The position numbers were made by a program, and so were the translations under genes. Below, one piece after another: positions 1 to 7,233 of a stretch of DNA of 54,590 nucleotides. Numbering within the stretch: position 1 is the stretch's first letter; each line of letters begins with the position of its first letter. The stretch covers positions 1-54,590 of the forward strand of contig JAKPXC010000085.1 of assembly GCA_029567705.1 (NCBI GenBank), written 5' to 3'. Source of the DNA: Candidatus Cloacimonadota bacterium. GTDB lineage: Bacteria; Cloacimonadota; Cloacimonadia; Cloacimonadales; Cloacimonadaceae. The notes beneath the pieces were generated by a model. It ran no database searches. It had not been told where the DNA came from and saw only the letters and a program-made list of their open reading frames with translations.

Positions 1-1932
1 ACGCCGGACAACTGGCTGCGTTACGGCAGCGTGTGGGAAACTCCGCGTCCGGAACGCCTTTTCCCAGTGCATTTTGGCGGTACTGTAAGCCAGAAAACCA
101 GGGCGGACGGCTCCAAACAGATGCGCTGGATTCCGGCGGAGGACGTGATGGCCATGGCTTACGATTATCTGGTTCCGGGCTACAAAAACAATTATGTAAA
201 CACCCTCAGACTCTGGAGCGCCAAAGCTTCCAGAGATTTTAACCTGCAGTACTTCAACGAAGGCGATTATGTGCAGTCCGTGGCGGATAAAAACCACTCC
301 GAAATGATCTCCAAGGTGCTGTATCCCAAAGACAACAAGCTGCAGGGCAAAGAGCTGCGCCTGAAGCAGGAATACTTCTTTGTGAGCGCTACCATCAGTG
401 ACATCCTGCGACGCTTCGGCAAAAAGTATGAAGACCTGCGTCTACTGCCTCAGAAAGCCGCCATCCAGCTCAACGACACCCATCCTGCCATTGCCGTGGC
501 AGAGCTGATGCGGCGCTTGACCGATGAGAAGATGCTGCCCTGGGATCTGGCCTGGGATATCACCCGCGCCACTTGTGCCTATACCAACCACACCATTCTG
601 CCGGAAGCGCTGGAGAAATGGCCTGTGCAGCTCTTTGAAAGCGTGCTCCCCAGGCATCTGCAGATAATCTACGAGATCAACCAGCGGTTCCTGAGCTCCA
701 TAAACCTGGATACGGAGGCGATCCGGAGGCTCTCTCTGGTGGAAGAAGAGCCCGAGAAATCCATCCGGATGGCCAATCTGGCAATTGTGGGTTCCCACAG
801 CGTCAATGGTGTCTCCGAGCTTCATACCCAGATCCTTAAAGATCGGGTATTCAAAGACTTCTACCATCTTTATCCGGAGCGGTTCAACAACAAAACCAAT
901 GGCATCACTCCCCGCCGTTGGCTCTTTCTCTGTAATCCCCGGCTCACCAGGCTGATCAACCGGGGTATCGGCACCACCTGGCAAAGAGACTTGCCAAAGC
1001 TCAGCAAACTGCGCACTCTGCAGCACGACACGGCTTTTTTGGACGATCTGGCGGAAGTGAAACGCCAGAACAAGCTGGAATTCTGCCAATACTTCCAGGA
1101 TATCCACGAACGTGAGCTGAATCCGGAGAGCATCTTCGACTTCCAGGCCAAGCGCATCCATGAATATAAACGCCAGTTTCTCAATGCCATGCATATCGTC
1201 CATCTGATCCACGAGATCAGAAGTGGAAAGGATATCTACCCTCATACCTTCTTCTTCGCCGGGAAGGCCGCACCCGGCTATTTCATCGCCAAGCTCATCA
1301 TCCGTCTGATCTGCCACATCGGCGAATACATCAGCAGGGATCCCGCCCTGGCTAAGCATCTGCAGGTGGTATTTTTACCGAATTACCGGGTCAGCCTGGC
1401 GGAGCGGATCATGCCCGCTTCCGAGGTTTCGCAGCAGATTTCTCTGGCAGGCACCGAAGCCAGCGGCACCGGCAATATGAAATTTGCTCTGAACGGCGCT
1501 CTGACGGTGGGTACTCTGGACGGCGCAAACATCGAAATCCGGGAGGCCGTGGGAGCAGAAAACTTCTTCCTCTTTGGCATGAAAGCCCATGAGGTGCAAC
1601 AGCTTAAAGAAGAAGGTTATTATCCTTATGACCTGATGCGCCTGGACAACCGCATCTCCAGAATCATCGAGTTCATCGAGTCCGGAGAGCTCAGCCCGCT
1701 GGAGCCCGGTCTCTTTGAGCCCTTGGTGCATCTCCTGCTCAATCAGGGAGATCAGTATTGCCTGCTGGCCGATCTGGCGGATTACCTCCGGGTGATGCAG
1801 GATGTGGAGGCCACCTATGCTAAAGCCCAAATCTGGAATCACATGAGCCTGATGAACATCGCCGGGATGGGTAGATTCTCCTCCGATGAAACCATCAAGG
1901 CCTATGCCGGAGAGATCTGGAACGTGCTCTAA
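1..1932 (+). CDS. glgP: Glycogen/starch phosphorylase, 5' end missing
   Basis: Releases glucose-1-phosphate from alpha-1,4-glucan using inorganic phosphate and pyridoxal phosphate (PLP), in the cytoplasm. The frame is open from base 1, so the gene starts outside the window; 643 residues are present and the family is usually 800-850, so roughly 200 N-terminal residues are missing. The family's substrate and PLP regions are visible: NGITPRRWL, the EASGTGNMKF segment whose Lys (codon at 1480-1482) is the PLP lysine of the family, and NGALTVGTLDGANIE right after it. The C-terminus looks complete. A short GGGGTTG...CAACCCC hairpin lies downstream (2055-2070), but it has no T-run, so I do not call it a terminator. 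No other glycogen gene is in the window. Identity is secure. Confidence 0.97.
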   Translation, partial: TPDNWLRYGSVWETPRPERLFPVHFGGTVSQKTRADGSKQMRWIPAEDVMAMAYDYLVPGYKNNYVNTLRLWSAKASRDFNLQYFNEGDYVQSVADKNHSEMISKVLYPKDNKLQGKELRLKQEYFFVSATISDILRRFGKKYEDLRLLPQKAAIQLNDTHPAIAVAELMRRLTDEKMLPWDLAWDITRATCAYTNHTILPEALEKWPVQLFESVLPRHLQIIYEINQRFLSSINLDTEAIRRLSLVEEEPEKSIRMANLAIVGSHSVNGVSELHTQILKDRVFKDFYHLYPERFNNKTNGITPRRWLFLCNPRLTRLINRGIGTTWQRDLPKLSKLRTLQHDTAFLDDLAEVKRQNKLEFCQYFQDIHERELNPESIFDFQAKRIHEYKRQFLNAMHIVHLIHEIRSGKDIYPHTFFFAGKAAPGYFIAKLIIRLICHIGEYISRDPALAKHLQVVFLPNYRVSLAERIMPASEVSQQISLAGTEASGTGNMKFALNGALTVGTLDGANIEIREAVGAENFFLFGMKAHEVQQLKEEGYYPYDLMRLDNRISRIIEFIESGELSPLEPGLFEPLVHLLLNQGDQYCLLADLADYLRVMQDVEATYAKAQIWNHMSLMNIAGMGRFSSDETIKAYAGEIWNVL

Positions 1933-2088
1933 GCTTTCCCACCAAGCATTTCAGGATGGGGGGATGGGATTCGGGAGCGGATCTCATAAAGATATACGTA
2001 AGCATCATATATTCCCATGGCTTACGCCCTGGACTAACATATTGTCACCCCTCCGGGGTTGGTCAACCCCCAATAACTCCGAAAGAAA

Positions 2089-2895
2089 TCAGCTATTCAG
2101 GATCATCTTCACCACTTCGCGGATATCGCTGTGCAGCTTGATGTAATCTATCTTCTCCTTGTAGGTATACTGATACAGCGTTTGGCTATTCATGGAGTTC
2201 TCTCCATACTGGCGCCAGGTCATCACATAATCAAAATTCTGGCTGGAACCATGAAACATCAGTATATGCAGTTGAAACAGTTCTTCGCGGTCGCTGCCGT
2301 CTTCGTTCGGCTTGGTGATATGGTAGATTATCTTTGAGAAGCTGGTGGAAACCCTGTCTTCGGGCAGTGGAGTAAAATCTTCGTAGCCCCTTGCCAGAAA
2401 TTCCCCATCCGCAAACACATCGAACCAGAAAACATCATTGTCAAAGAAATCAGGGAGCAAGCCATCGTTATGGGCATTATACATTATCGCCCGGTATCGA
2501 TTGGCTTCTGCGAAGTCTCCTTTGCTGAAATAGGCTTCCAGGATATCCGAGACCAGCACATACTCCTGTTTGAGCATAGCCTCGCTCAGCACAGACCGAT
2601 GCTGAAGCATGGTATTGTATACATCCAGATTGTATTGCAAGGCCAAGTCAAATTCCAGATTTTCCAAATGCCGGTAGCCGAGAAAACTTCCCACCCCTAT
2701 CCGTCTGTCCACCACGGAAGGAAAATTGGGATCATCTTCCGGAATACTGCTCTGTATGTTTTTCAGCAGTTCATACGCTTCCCCGTGCCTATTTGCATCA
2801 ACCAAACTATTAACCCTGTACCAGGCCTCTTCCGTATCCATCGTGGCCAGCAGCATAACCGGTATAAGTAGCAACACCAAGACTAAGACTTTCAT
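2089..2895 (-). CDS. Secreted hypothetical protein, TPR-like helical
   Basis: 268 residues, not recognised. The N-terminus (MKVLVLVLLLIPVMLLA) is a typical signal peptide, so export is likely. Residues about 20-150 read as paired amphipathic helices with spaced Ala/Leu/Tyr (for example EAWYRVNSLVDANRHGEAY and DILEAYFSKGDFAEANRYR), which resembles tetratricopeptide-type helical hairpins. The C-terminal half is more beta-like and aromatic (VFWFDVFADGEF, FDYVMTWRQYG). The ATG at 2895 follows a GAGGA ribosome-binding site. The gene stands alone, convergent with glgP, and its upstream side opens into a repeat island. No catalytic motif was seen. It could be a periplasmic or surface scaffold protein, but nothing here proves that. 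Confidence 0.75.
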   Translation of the reverse strand: MKVLVLVLLLIPVMLLATMDTEEAWYRVNSLVDANRHGEAYELLKNIQSSIPEDDPNFPSVVDRRIGVGSFLGYRHLENLEFDLALQYNLDVYNTMLQHRSVLSEAMLKQEYVLVSDILEAYFSKGDFAEANRYRAIMYNAHNDGLLPDFFDNDVFWFDVFADGEFLARGYEDFTPLPEDRVSTSFSKIIYHITKPNEDGSDREELFQLHILMFHGSSQNFDYVMTWRQYGENSMNSQTLYQYTYKEKIDYIKLHSDIREVVKMILNS

Positions 2896-3002
2896 GAATC
2901 AATCCTCTTCACCGTATTAATATAATCACATACCGAAACAATTACACTTTTGCCGGATTGATACATTATGTCAAGCAGAATGTGGCGCAGCTCGGTCCCG
3001 TT

Positions 3003-3085
3003 GGAGTTCATGACGGCATCCACAGCTAATTGCTTATCTCTCAGCCCGTTACCGTCATGGACTTCAGTGCGATGCGAAGCGGAGT
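3003..3085 (+). repeat. Family E hairpin repeat, copy 1
   Basis: Left arm GGAGTTCATGACGG (3003-3016), 35-nt loop, right arm CCGTCATGGACTTC (3052-3065). All 14 positions pair if two G-U wobbles are allowed. A conserved tail with GCGAAGCGGAG follows. Other copies are at 10079 and 38498 with the same 63-nt hairpin length and compensatory stem changes. Confidence 0.8.
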
Positions 3086-3110
3086 CAACTTTACATTTAG
3101 CAGAGTCCTT

Positions 3111-3145
3111 CGGCCTCTTTGGAGACGAGACGTCTCCAACCCAGT
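3111..3145 (-). repeat. Family C repeat, copy 1 (reverse)
   Basis: Reads on the minus strand as ACTGGGTTGGAGACGTCTCG and onward. It matches, with substitutions, the plus-strand unit GGGGTGGGGACGTCCTCGTC found at 6408, 6763, 6971 and 10012. The core GACGTC is self-complementary. Confidence 0.6.
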
Positions 3146-3160
3146 TCCGCACCACTGCTT

Positions 3161-3217
3161 GTCCAAGCAGGCGGGGTAGTCTCTTGTAAATGAATAGCTT
3201 AGCTAGCCTGCTTGAAC
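3161..3217 (+). repeat. Family D hairpin repeat, copy 1
   Basis: Arms GTCCAAGCAGGC (3161-3172) and GCCTGCTTGAAC (3206-3217) pair at 11 of 12 positions around a 33-nt loop. The second copy (10199-10255) has the same 57-nt length, a nearly identical loop, and a G-C to A-T compensatory change in the stem. Confidence 0.75.
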
Positions 3218-3336
3218 TCCACAGAACCGAGCCAAAGCGACGCAGTCTGCTTACTGTTCACTCCCCAGCGTTAACAGTGCAGCTCTTGTTACTTGTCTCT
3301 CCGTCACTTGTCACTTTCTGCTCACAGTTCTCCGGC

Positions 3337-3355
3337 AAGCGACAAGATGTCGCTT
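3337..3355. repeat. Family B 19-bp palindrome, copy 1
   Basis: AAGCGACAAGATGTCGCTT: 8-bp perfect arms with a 3-nt loop. It reads as the reverse complement of the copies at 7050 and 53592; a degenerate copy is at 38386. Confidence 0.7.
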
Positions 3356-3369
3356 CTACGTTCCGGACT

Positions 3370-3438
3370 CTTCGCCGTGTCTTGGCCGACTCTTCCCGAA
3401 CACTTTGCTCGGGAAGAGTCCTGCAAGAGTCGACGAAG
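3370..3438. repeat. Family A 69-bp palindrome, copy 1
   Basis: Two 30-bp arms around the 9-nt loop ACACTTTGC. The inner arms ACTCTTCCCGA/TCGGGAAGAGT and the outer arm ends pair well. In this copy the middle of the left arm (TTGGCCGAC) does not match the right arm, unlike copies 2 and 4, so the arms look recombined. Confidence 0.85.
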
Positions 3439-3587
3439 ACTCGGCGAGGAATTGGAGAGCCAAAAGGAAATCTTTCTTGACAGAATCAGCTTAACAGCAT
3501 CAAGTAAAAACCAGCCTCTGCGCAATCCGGCTGATCCTGTCTTGTTCCCCCAGCCTGTTCCGGAGATAAACTTATCAAGGATTACTT

Positions 3588-4724
3588 ATGAAGAAATACC
3601 TGCCTCTGCTTATACTCATGGTTCTGGTGCTGATTTCCTGCAGCAAACCCACAGATCCTATCGATAACTCGGGCTCCATACCCCTGCGGATGGATCTGAG
3701 TCCGGCTATGGAACTGGGTTATCAGATCGATTCTGTCGCTGTCCGGATCAGCAAAGGCAGTTTCAGCCAGCAGCAGTCTTTAACGATCAGCGGGAATACT
3801 GCCCAGGGAGTGTTTGAAGGCCTGGAACCCGGAATCTATGCGATCAACGTCTGGGTCTATGAGGCGGGAAGGCTCTTGGCCACAGGTCAAGGAACGGGGA
3901 ATGTGATCCCCGGTGAGACTACCACTGTAAACATTACACTGCAGTTTGTCACAGGGGCTCTGGAGGTGAATGTTTCCTGGGCTGTGCCATATCAGGAGAG
4001 CAGACGCATTCTGCTGGTGGGCAATAGCTTTACCTATTACAACAACGGAGTGCACTGGCATCTGCAGGCTCTGATCGATAGCATCATGCCAAGCTGGGAT
4101 GTGGTGGTGAGTTCTGTCACCATGGGAGGTGCAACCTTACAGGATCACTTGGAAAATTCCAGCACTACAAATATGATCCGGGAGGGAGATTGGGATTTGG
4201 TGATTCTGCAGGAGCAAAGCAGCAGACCCATCTCGGAGCCTGAAGCCTTCTATAATGCAGCAATTGGGCTGAATACGCTGATCCAGAATGCCGGTGCCCG
4301 AACCGGATTCTTTATGACCTGGGCTTACCGCGACAATCCGGAAATGTATATCCCGCTTCGCGATGCCTACAATTACATCGGAGCTTATCTGGATGCGCTT
4401 GTGGTTCCTGCGGGAGTGGCTTTTTACAATGCCAGCCAGGATTACCCGGAACTGAATCTATATGCCCCGGATAACTATCATCCCAGGCTCCACGGCACCT
4501 ATCTGGTTGCCTGCCTGATGCTGGCAGAGATCTGGGGGATCAATCCGATCGGCAATAGCTACATCCCTCAAGGCCTAACCAGAGAGATCGCCCAACAGAT
4601 TCAGACCATCGCCTGGCATACAGCTCAGGAATACCATGATCCCGGTTCTTTGGGCCGCTTGCCTCTGCTACCCGATTTTGAGGCTGCCGGAAATCAACTC
4701 CAGCTCATCAACTGGGGGAGATAG
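3588..4724 (+). CDS. SGNH/GDSL-type hydrolase lipoprotein
   Basis: 378 residues. The N-terminus MKKYLPLLILMVLVLISC ends in a lipobox (Cys18), so it is probably a membrane-anchored lipoprotein facing the periplasm or surface. Residues about 30-135 look like a beta-sandwich. Residues about 139-345 carry SGNH-hydrolase blocks: VGNSFTYYNN (nucleophile Ser147 in GNS), VTMGGATL (block II Gly), LQEQSS (around 207-212) and DNYHPRLHG (Asp295, His298, the expected catalytic Asp-x-x-His). The family cleaves esters, often on acetylated glycans or lipids; the substrate cannot be read here. AAGGA lies just upstream of the ATG. The last 67 bases recur, diverged, at 6317-6383, a sign of an old duplication. 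Catalytic class is fairly sure, substrate unknown. Confidence 0.85.
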   Translation: MKKYLPLLILMVLVLISCSKPTDPIDNSGSIPLRMDLSPAMELGYQIDSVAVRISKGSFSQQQSLTISGNTAQGVFEGLEPGIYAINVWVYEAGRLLATGQGTGNVIPGETTTVNITLQFVTGALEVNVSWAVPYQESRRILLVGNSFTYYNNGVHWHLQALIDSIMPSWDVVVSSVTMGGATLQDHLENSSTTNMIREGDWDLVILQEQSSRPISEPEAFYNAAIGLNTLIQNAGARTGFFMTWAYRDNPEMYIPLRDAYNYIGAYLDALVVPAGVAFYNASQDYPELNLYAPDNYHPRLHGTYLVACLMLAEIWGINPIGNSYIPQGLTREIAQQIQTIAWHTAQEYHDPGSLGRLPLLPDFEAAGNQLQLINWGR

Positions 4725-4972
4725 GAGAGGAGCCGGAAGCAAGAGGAAGTAGGAGAGAGGAAAGTGCAAGCCTGAGCACTAAGTTTTTTGATAAATCTTA
4801 GTCGCTGAATTGGCGTAGATCTGTTCAGTTGGAAGGCTTTGGGCAGAAGTCCAGATTCTTGATTGACAGAATGATCCTGCTCTTTACACTGGATTTATTC
4901 AAATATGATCCCTGTTTATACCGATTCCTATGGGATCTCCAGGTGCGATTGCATCTGGAAAGGAGCTCACTT

Positions 4973-5044
4973 ATGGAAGACCAGCTCAAACAAGCCTTCC
5001 TCACTGAGCTTGATAAAGGCAAAGGATTAAAGTTTAGGTCTTAG
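4973..5044 (+). CDS. Small ORF with good RBS, 23 residues, doubtful
   Basis: ATG at 4973 is preceded by AAGGAG eight bases upstream and encodes MEDQLKQAFLTELDKGKGLK plus FRS. It lies in the 345-base gap between the SGNH lipoprotein and the nuclease gene. The frame is open upstream to about 4829, and that stretch reads like protein (DPCLYRFLWDLQVR), so it may be the remnant of a longer gene broken near 4830 and 5045. No function can be given. The rest of the gap holds nothing I recognise. Confidence 0.25.
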   Translation: MEDQLKQAFLTELDKGKGLKFRS

Positions 5045-5069
5045 GTTTTAGGTGTTAGAAGGAGAAATG

Positions 5070-6215
5070 ATGCCCAATACTGCTCAAGTAGATATGCAGA
5101 GCTTGGTGGACGAGATACTGAGTATTCATCAGGACCTAAAATGCACTGCGTTAAGATCAGTAAACACTCTTTTAACTTTGCGTAACTGGCTAATCGGGTA
5201 CCATATTGCAAATTACGAACTTCAAGGCGCAGATCGCGCCCAATATGGCAACCGTGTGATAGAAAACATAGCTCGGGAGTTACAGCAGAGAAAGGTGCCC
5301 CGATCTACAAAACGAGAGCTTCATAGATTCTGCCAATTCTATCGTCTATATCCCCAAATTGGGCGTTCACTGAACGCACAATCAAGCCTTGTTTCATCGC
5401 ATATCATCATGGCGGAAAACACCGAACCTGATGATAGTCCGGCAGTTTCTACAAAAGTGCGTTCAGTGAACGCACAATTGGCCAAGCTAACAGACAAGCT
5501 TTTTAGTAGTCTGTCTTACGCCCACTTTGAAATACTGGTAACCATTGATGATGAACTCAAGCGAAGATTCTACGAGCTGGAATGCCTGAGAGCAAACTGG
5601 TCTGTACGTGAATTGAAACGGCAGTTATACTCGCTCTATTATGAAAGAAGTTCTCTCTCAATTGATAAAGCCAAACTCTCAGAACTCACTAATGCTGATG
5701 TCGAAACGTTCGATTTGATCTCAACCATACGTGACCCCTACGTTTTCGAATTCTTGGGGATTAAGGCACAGCATGTTTTAAGCGAATCTGATGTGGAAAC
5801 AAAGATCACCGACCATCTTCAGGACTTCCTCCTGGAACTGGGGCACGGCTTTTGTTTCGAGGCCAGGCAGAAGCGTATCCTGATCGGAGATACCCAGTTC
5901 TATATCGATCTGGTCTTTTATCATCGTATCCTGAAGTGCCATATCCTGATTGAGCTGAAGGTGGCGGAATTCACCCACGAAAATATTGGTCAGCTCAATA
6001 CCTATGTTAGCTGGTATCGGGTAAACGAAATGCGGGATGGTGATAACCCTCCCATAGGGATTCTGCTTTGCACCGGTAAAGATAGTACTTTGGTGGAGTA
6101 CGCGCTAGCGGGCATGGACAACAACCTCTTTGTTTCCAAATACCTCCTGGAACTGCCCTCCAAGGAAGAAATGCAAGCCTTCCTGGAAAAATCACTGAAA
6201 CAGGAACTATCATGA
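5070..6215 (+). CDS. YhcG/DUF1016-type PDDEXK nuclease
   Basis: 381 residues from the ATG at 5070, chosen because AAGGAGA (5059-5065) sits at normal distance; the upstream GTG at 5052 lacks a site. The N-terminal half matches the DUF1016 pattern: LLTLRNWLIGYHIANYELQG, then ENIARELQQRKVPRSTKREL. The C-terminal half carries a PD-(D/E)xK nuclease core: a Gly-His-Gly-Phe entry, FYIDLVFYH (Asp) and LIELKV (Glu-x-Lys), then GQLNTYVSWY. Proteins of this family sit beside restriction and other defence genes and are common in accessory DNA. The gene overlaps a truncated 21-codon frame at its 3' end and is flanked on both sides by broken coding fragments, so it looks like part of a mobile or decayed island. 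Nuclease fold is well supported; its target is unknown. Confidence 0.9.
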   Translation: MPNTAQVDMQSLVDEILSIHQDLKCTALRSVNTLLTLRNWLIGYHIANYELQGADRAQYGNRVIENIARELQQRKVPRSTKRELHRFCQFYRLYPQIGRSLNAQSSLVSSHIIMAENTEPDDSPAVSTKVRSVNAQLAKLTDKLFSSLSYAHFEILVTIDDELKRRFYELECLRANWSVRELKRQLYSLYYERSSLSIDKAKLSELTNADVETFDLISTIRDPYVFEFLGIKAQHVLSESDVETKITDHLQDFLLELGHGFCFEARQKRILIGDTQFYIDLVFYHRILKCHILIELKVAEFTHENIGQLNTYVSWYRVNEMRDGDNPPIGILLCTGKDSTLVEYALAGMDNNLFVSKYLLELPSKEEMQAFLEKSLKQELS

Positions 6216-6277
6216 TAGACAAACAAACCAACACCCGCCTCAAACGCTTTGCACTATATGGATTTGAAATACTTTAA
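6212..6277 (+). pseudogene. Truncated start of a gene coupled to the nuclease
   Basis: ATG at 6212 overlaps the stop of the nuclease gene (ATGA) in the way of translationally coupled genes. It encodes only 21 residues (MIDKQTNTRLKRFALYGFEI plus L) before a stop at 6275. The likely reading is that a partner gene once followed the nuclease and was deleted or replaced; the sequence changes character right after it. The partner cannot be identified from so few residues. Confidence 0.4.
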
Positions 6278-6290
6278 TCCGGTGGGGATA

Positions 6291-6380
6291 GTCAGTCCCC
6301 AGGCGGGAGACAGCCTGCCTCTGCTACCCGATTTTGAGGCTGCAGGGAACCAACTCCAGCTCAGCAATTGGGGGAGATAG
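6291..6380 (+). pseudogene. 3' remnant of a second SGNH lipoprotein gene
   Basis: Bases 6317-6383 match 4661-4727 (the end of the SGNH lipoprotein gene and the bases after its stop) with the same length and about six substitutions. The encoded tail LPLLPDFEAAGNQLQL-S-NWGR-stop is kept in frame. An in-frame stop lies at 6288-6290 and the body of the gene is absent. This is the decayed end of a paralogous copy, now separated from its parent by the nuclease gene. Confidence 0.8.
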
Positions 6381-6407
6381 GAGCAAAGACTTACACAACG
6401 GCAGCAC

Positions 6408-6448
6408 TGGGGTGGGGACGTCTTCGTCACCACAGCGGACGGAGGCCG
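6408..6448 (+). repeat. Family C repeat, copy 2
   Basis: Unit beginning TGGGGTGGGGACGTCTTCGT and continuing through CACCACAGCGG into a GGAGGCCG tail. It matches copies at 6763, 6971 and 10012 and, reversed, 3111 and 38444. Confidence 0.7.
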
Positions 6449-6762
6449 CTCCCAGACCCAGCGTATATCACCCAGCCACACGCATCTTCATTCCCGAGAA
6501 GGCGGGAATCCATAACGAATATCACTCAGTCCCACACATCGTCATTCCAGCGAAGGCTGGAATCCAGTCTTGATACAATTCTTTGAACAAGAGACGTTTA
6601 GTTGCCCTACTGGATGCCAGCCTTCGCTGGCATGACGGCACGTGTTGAATCGGGCACATCGTTTACACTTTAGAACGGAGACATCGGTAACACTCATAGA
6701 ATCCTGCCTTCGCAGGAATGACGCGAAGCGGAGTTCTCTCATTCTGCTGTCGCATCCACTGT

Positions 6763-6800
6763 TTGGGGTGGGGACGTCCTCGTCACCACAGCGGCCAAAG
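6763..6800 (+). repeat. Family C repeat, copy 3
   Basis: Unit TTTGGGGTGGGGACGTCCTC followed by GTCACCACAGCGGCC. Near-identical core to copies 2 and 5. Confidence 0.7.
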
Positions 6801-6970
6801 GCAGCTCCAATTCTGGATCAACGGGGTCCCCAAAGCTGAACGGAGTGAAGGTTTGGGGTGAGTTGACGTCCCCGTTTACGTGACACCGTAGGTGGCAGCT
6901 TTTCTTCGGGCTCTGCGAGCTCGTGCAAACGAGGACGTCTGCAATCCGGAAGCGGCAGCCCAATACAGGA

Positions 6971-7010
6971 TTGGGGTGAGGACGTCTTCGTCACCACAGA
7001 TACCGGAGGC
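6971..7010 (+). repeat. Family C repeat, copy 4
   Basis: Unit TTGGGGTGAGGACGTCTTCG followed by TCACCACAGATACCGGAGGC. It lies between two REP-like units. Confidence 0.65.
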
Positions 7011-7049
7011 CCGAAGACAACCCACCAGAGTTCTAGCCAGATAGAGTAG

Positions 7050-7068
7050 AAGCGACATCCTGTCGCTT
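7050..7068. repeat. Family B 19-bp palindrome, copy 2
   Basis: AAGCGACATCCTGTCGCTT: 8-bp perfect arms around a 3-nt loop. Confidence 0.65.
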
Positions 7069-7233
7069 GTCCGTGGGTATGGACGTCATTCCGGGCCTAA
7101 CCGGGAATCCCGTGAAACACTCTCTTAGATGCTACCCATCAGGATGAGCAAGGAGGAGACAGAATTTGGGATTGACAAATACAGCCATGATTGTTTAGTA
7201 GCTTGAAGGAAAAAAGTAAGGCAAGAGGGACGA

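Larger units (their letters stand above)
2896..3587. other. Intergenic repeat island 1
   Basis: About 690 bases without a convincing gene. It holds one copy each of five repeat families that recur elsewhere in the window: E (3003-3085), C in reverse orientation (3111-3145), D (3161-3217), B (3337-3355) and A (3370-3438). Open frames across it encode only translated repeat sequence and change frame from copy to copy, so I do not call them genes. The promoter of the divergent secreted protein probably lies at its left edge and that of the SGNH lipoprotein at its right edge. Confidence 0.8.
6486..7111. repeat. REP-like palindrome array, five units
   Basis: Five short palindromic units of the widespread type CATTCC-N-GCGAAGGC-N-GGAATCC: 6486-6512, 6540-6567, 6611-6637 (reverse), 6699-6723 (reverse) and 7085-7111 (degenerate). 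The second and third are in opposite orientation about 45 bases apart, as in paired REP elements. Family C copies lie between units. The rest of the 6.2-7.2 kb gap has no gene I can support. Confidence 0.75.

Noticed and set aside
442-1359. Long open frame (305 codons) on the minus strand inside glycogen phosphorylase
   Set aside because: It is antisense to a clearly coding gene, and its sequence shows no domain or start context. Such shadows are common in G/C-rich codon usage.
2055-2070. Terminator after glycogen phosphorylase
   Set aside because: A short stem with a tiny loop and no T-run; it could stop RNA polymerase only weakly, if at all.
3190-3667. Open frames across intergenic island 1 containing SSRTLCSGRVLQES-like peptides
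   Set aside because: The same peptide appears at 21.4, 38.3 and 45.6 kb, in both strands and several frames, because it is the translated family A palindrome. It is repeat DNA, not a protein family.
6486-7111. Possible CRISPR array
   Set aside because: The repeated units are palindromic REP-like sequences in both orientations with irregular spacing (45-360 bases), not direct repeats with uniform spacers, and no cas gene is present.
7100-7115. Possible parS site
   Set aside because: Only the right half (CGTGAAACA) matches the consensus; the left half does not.
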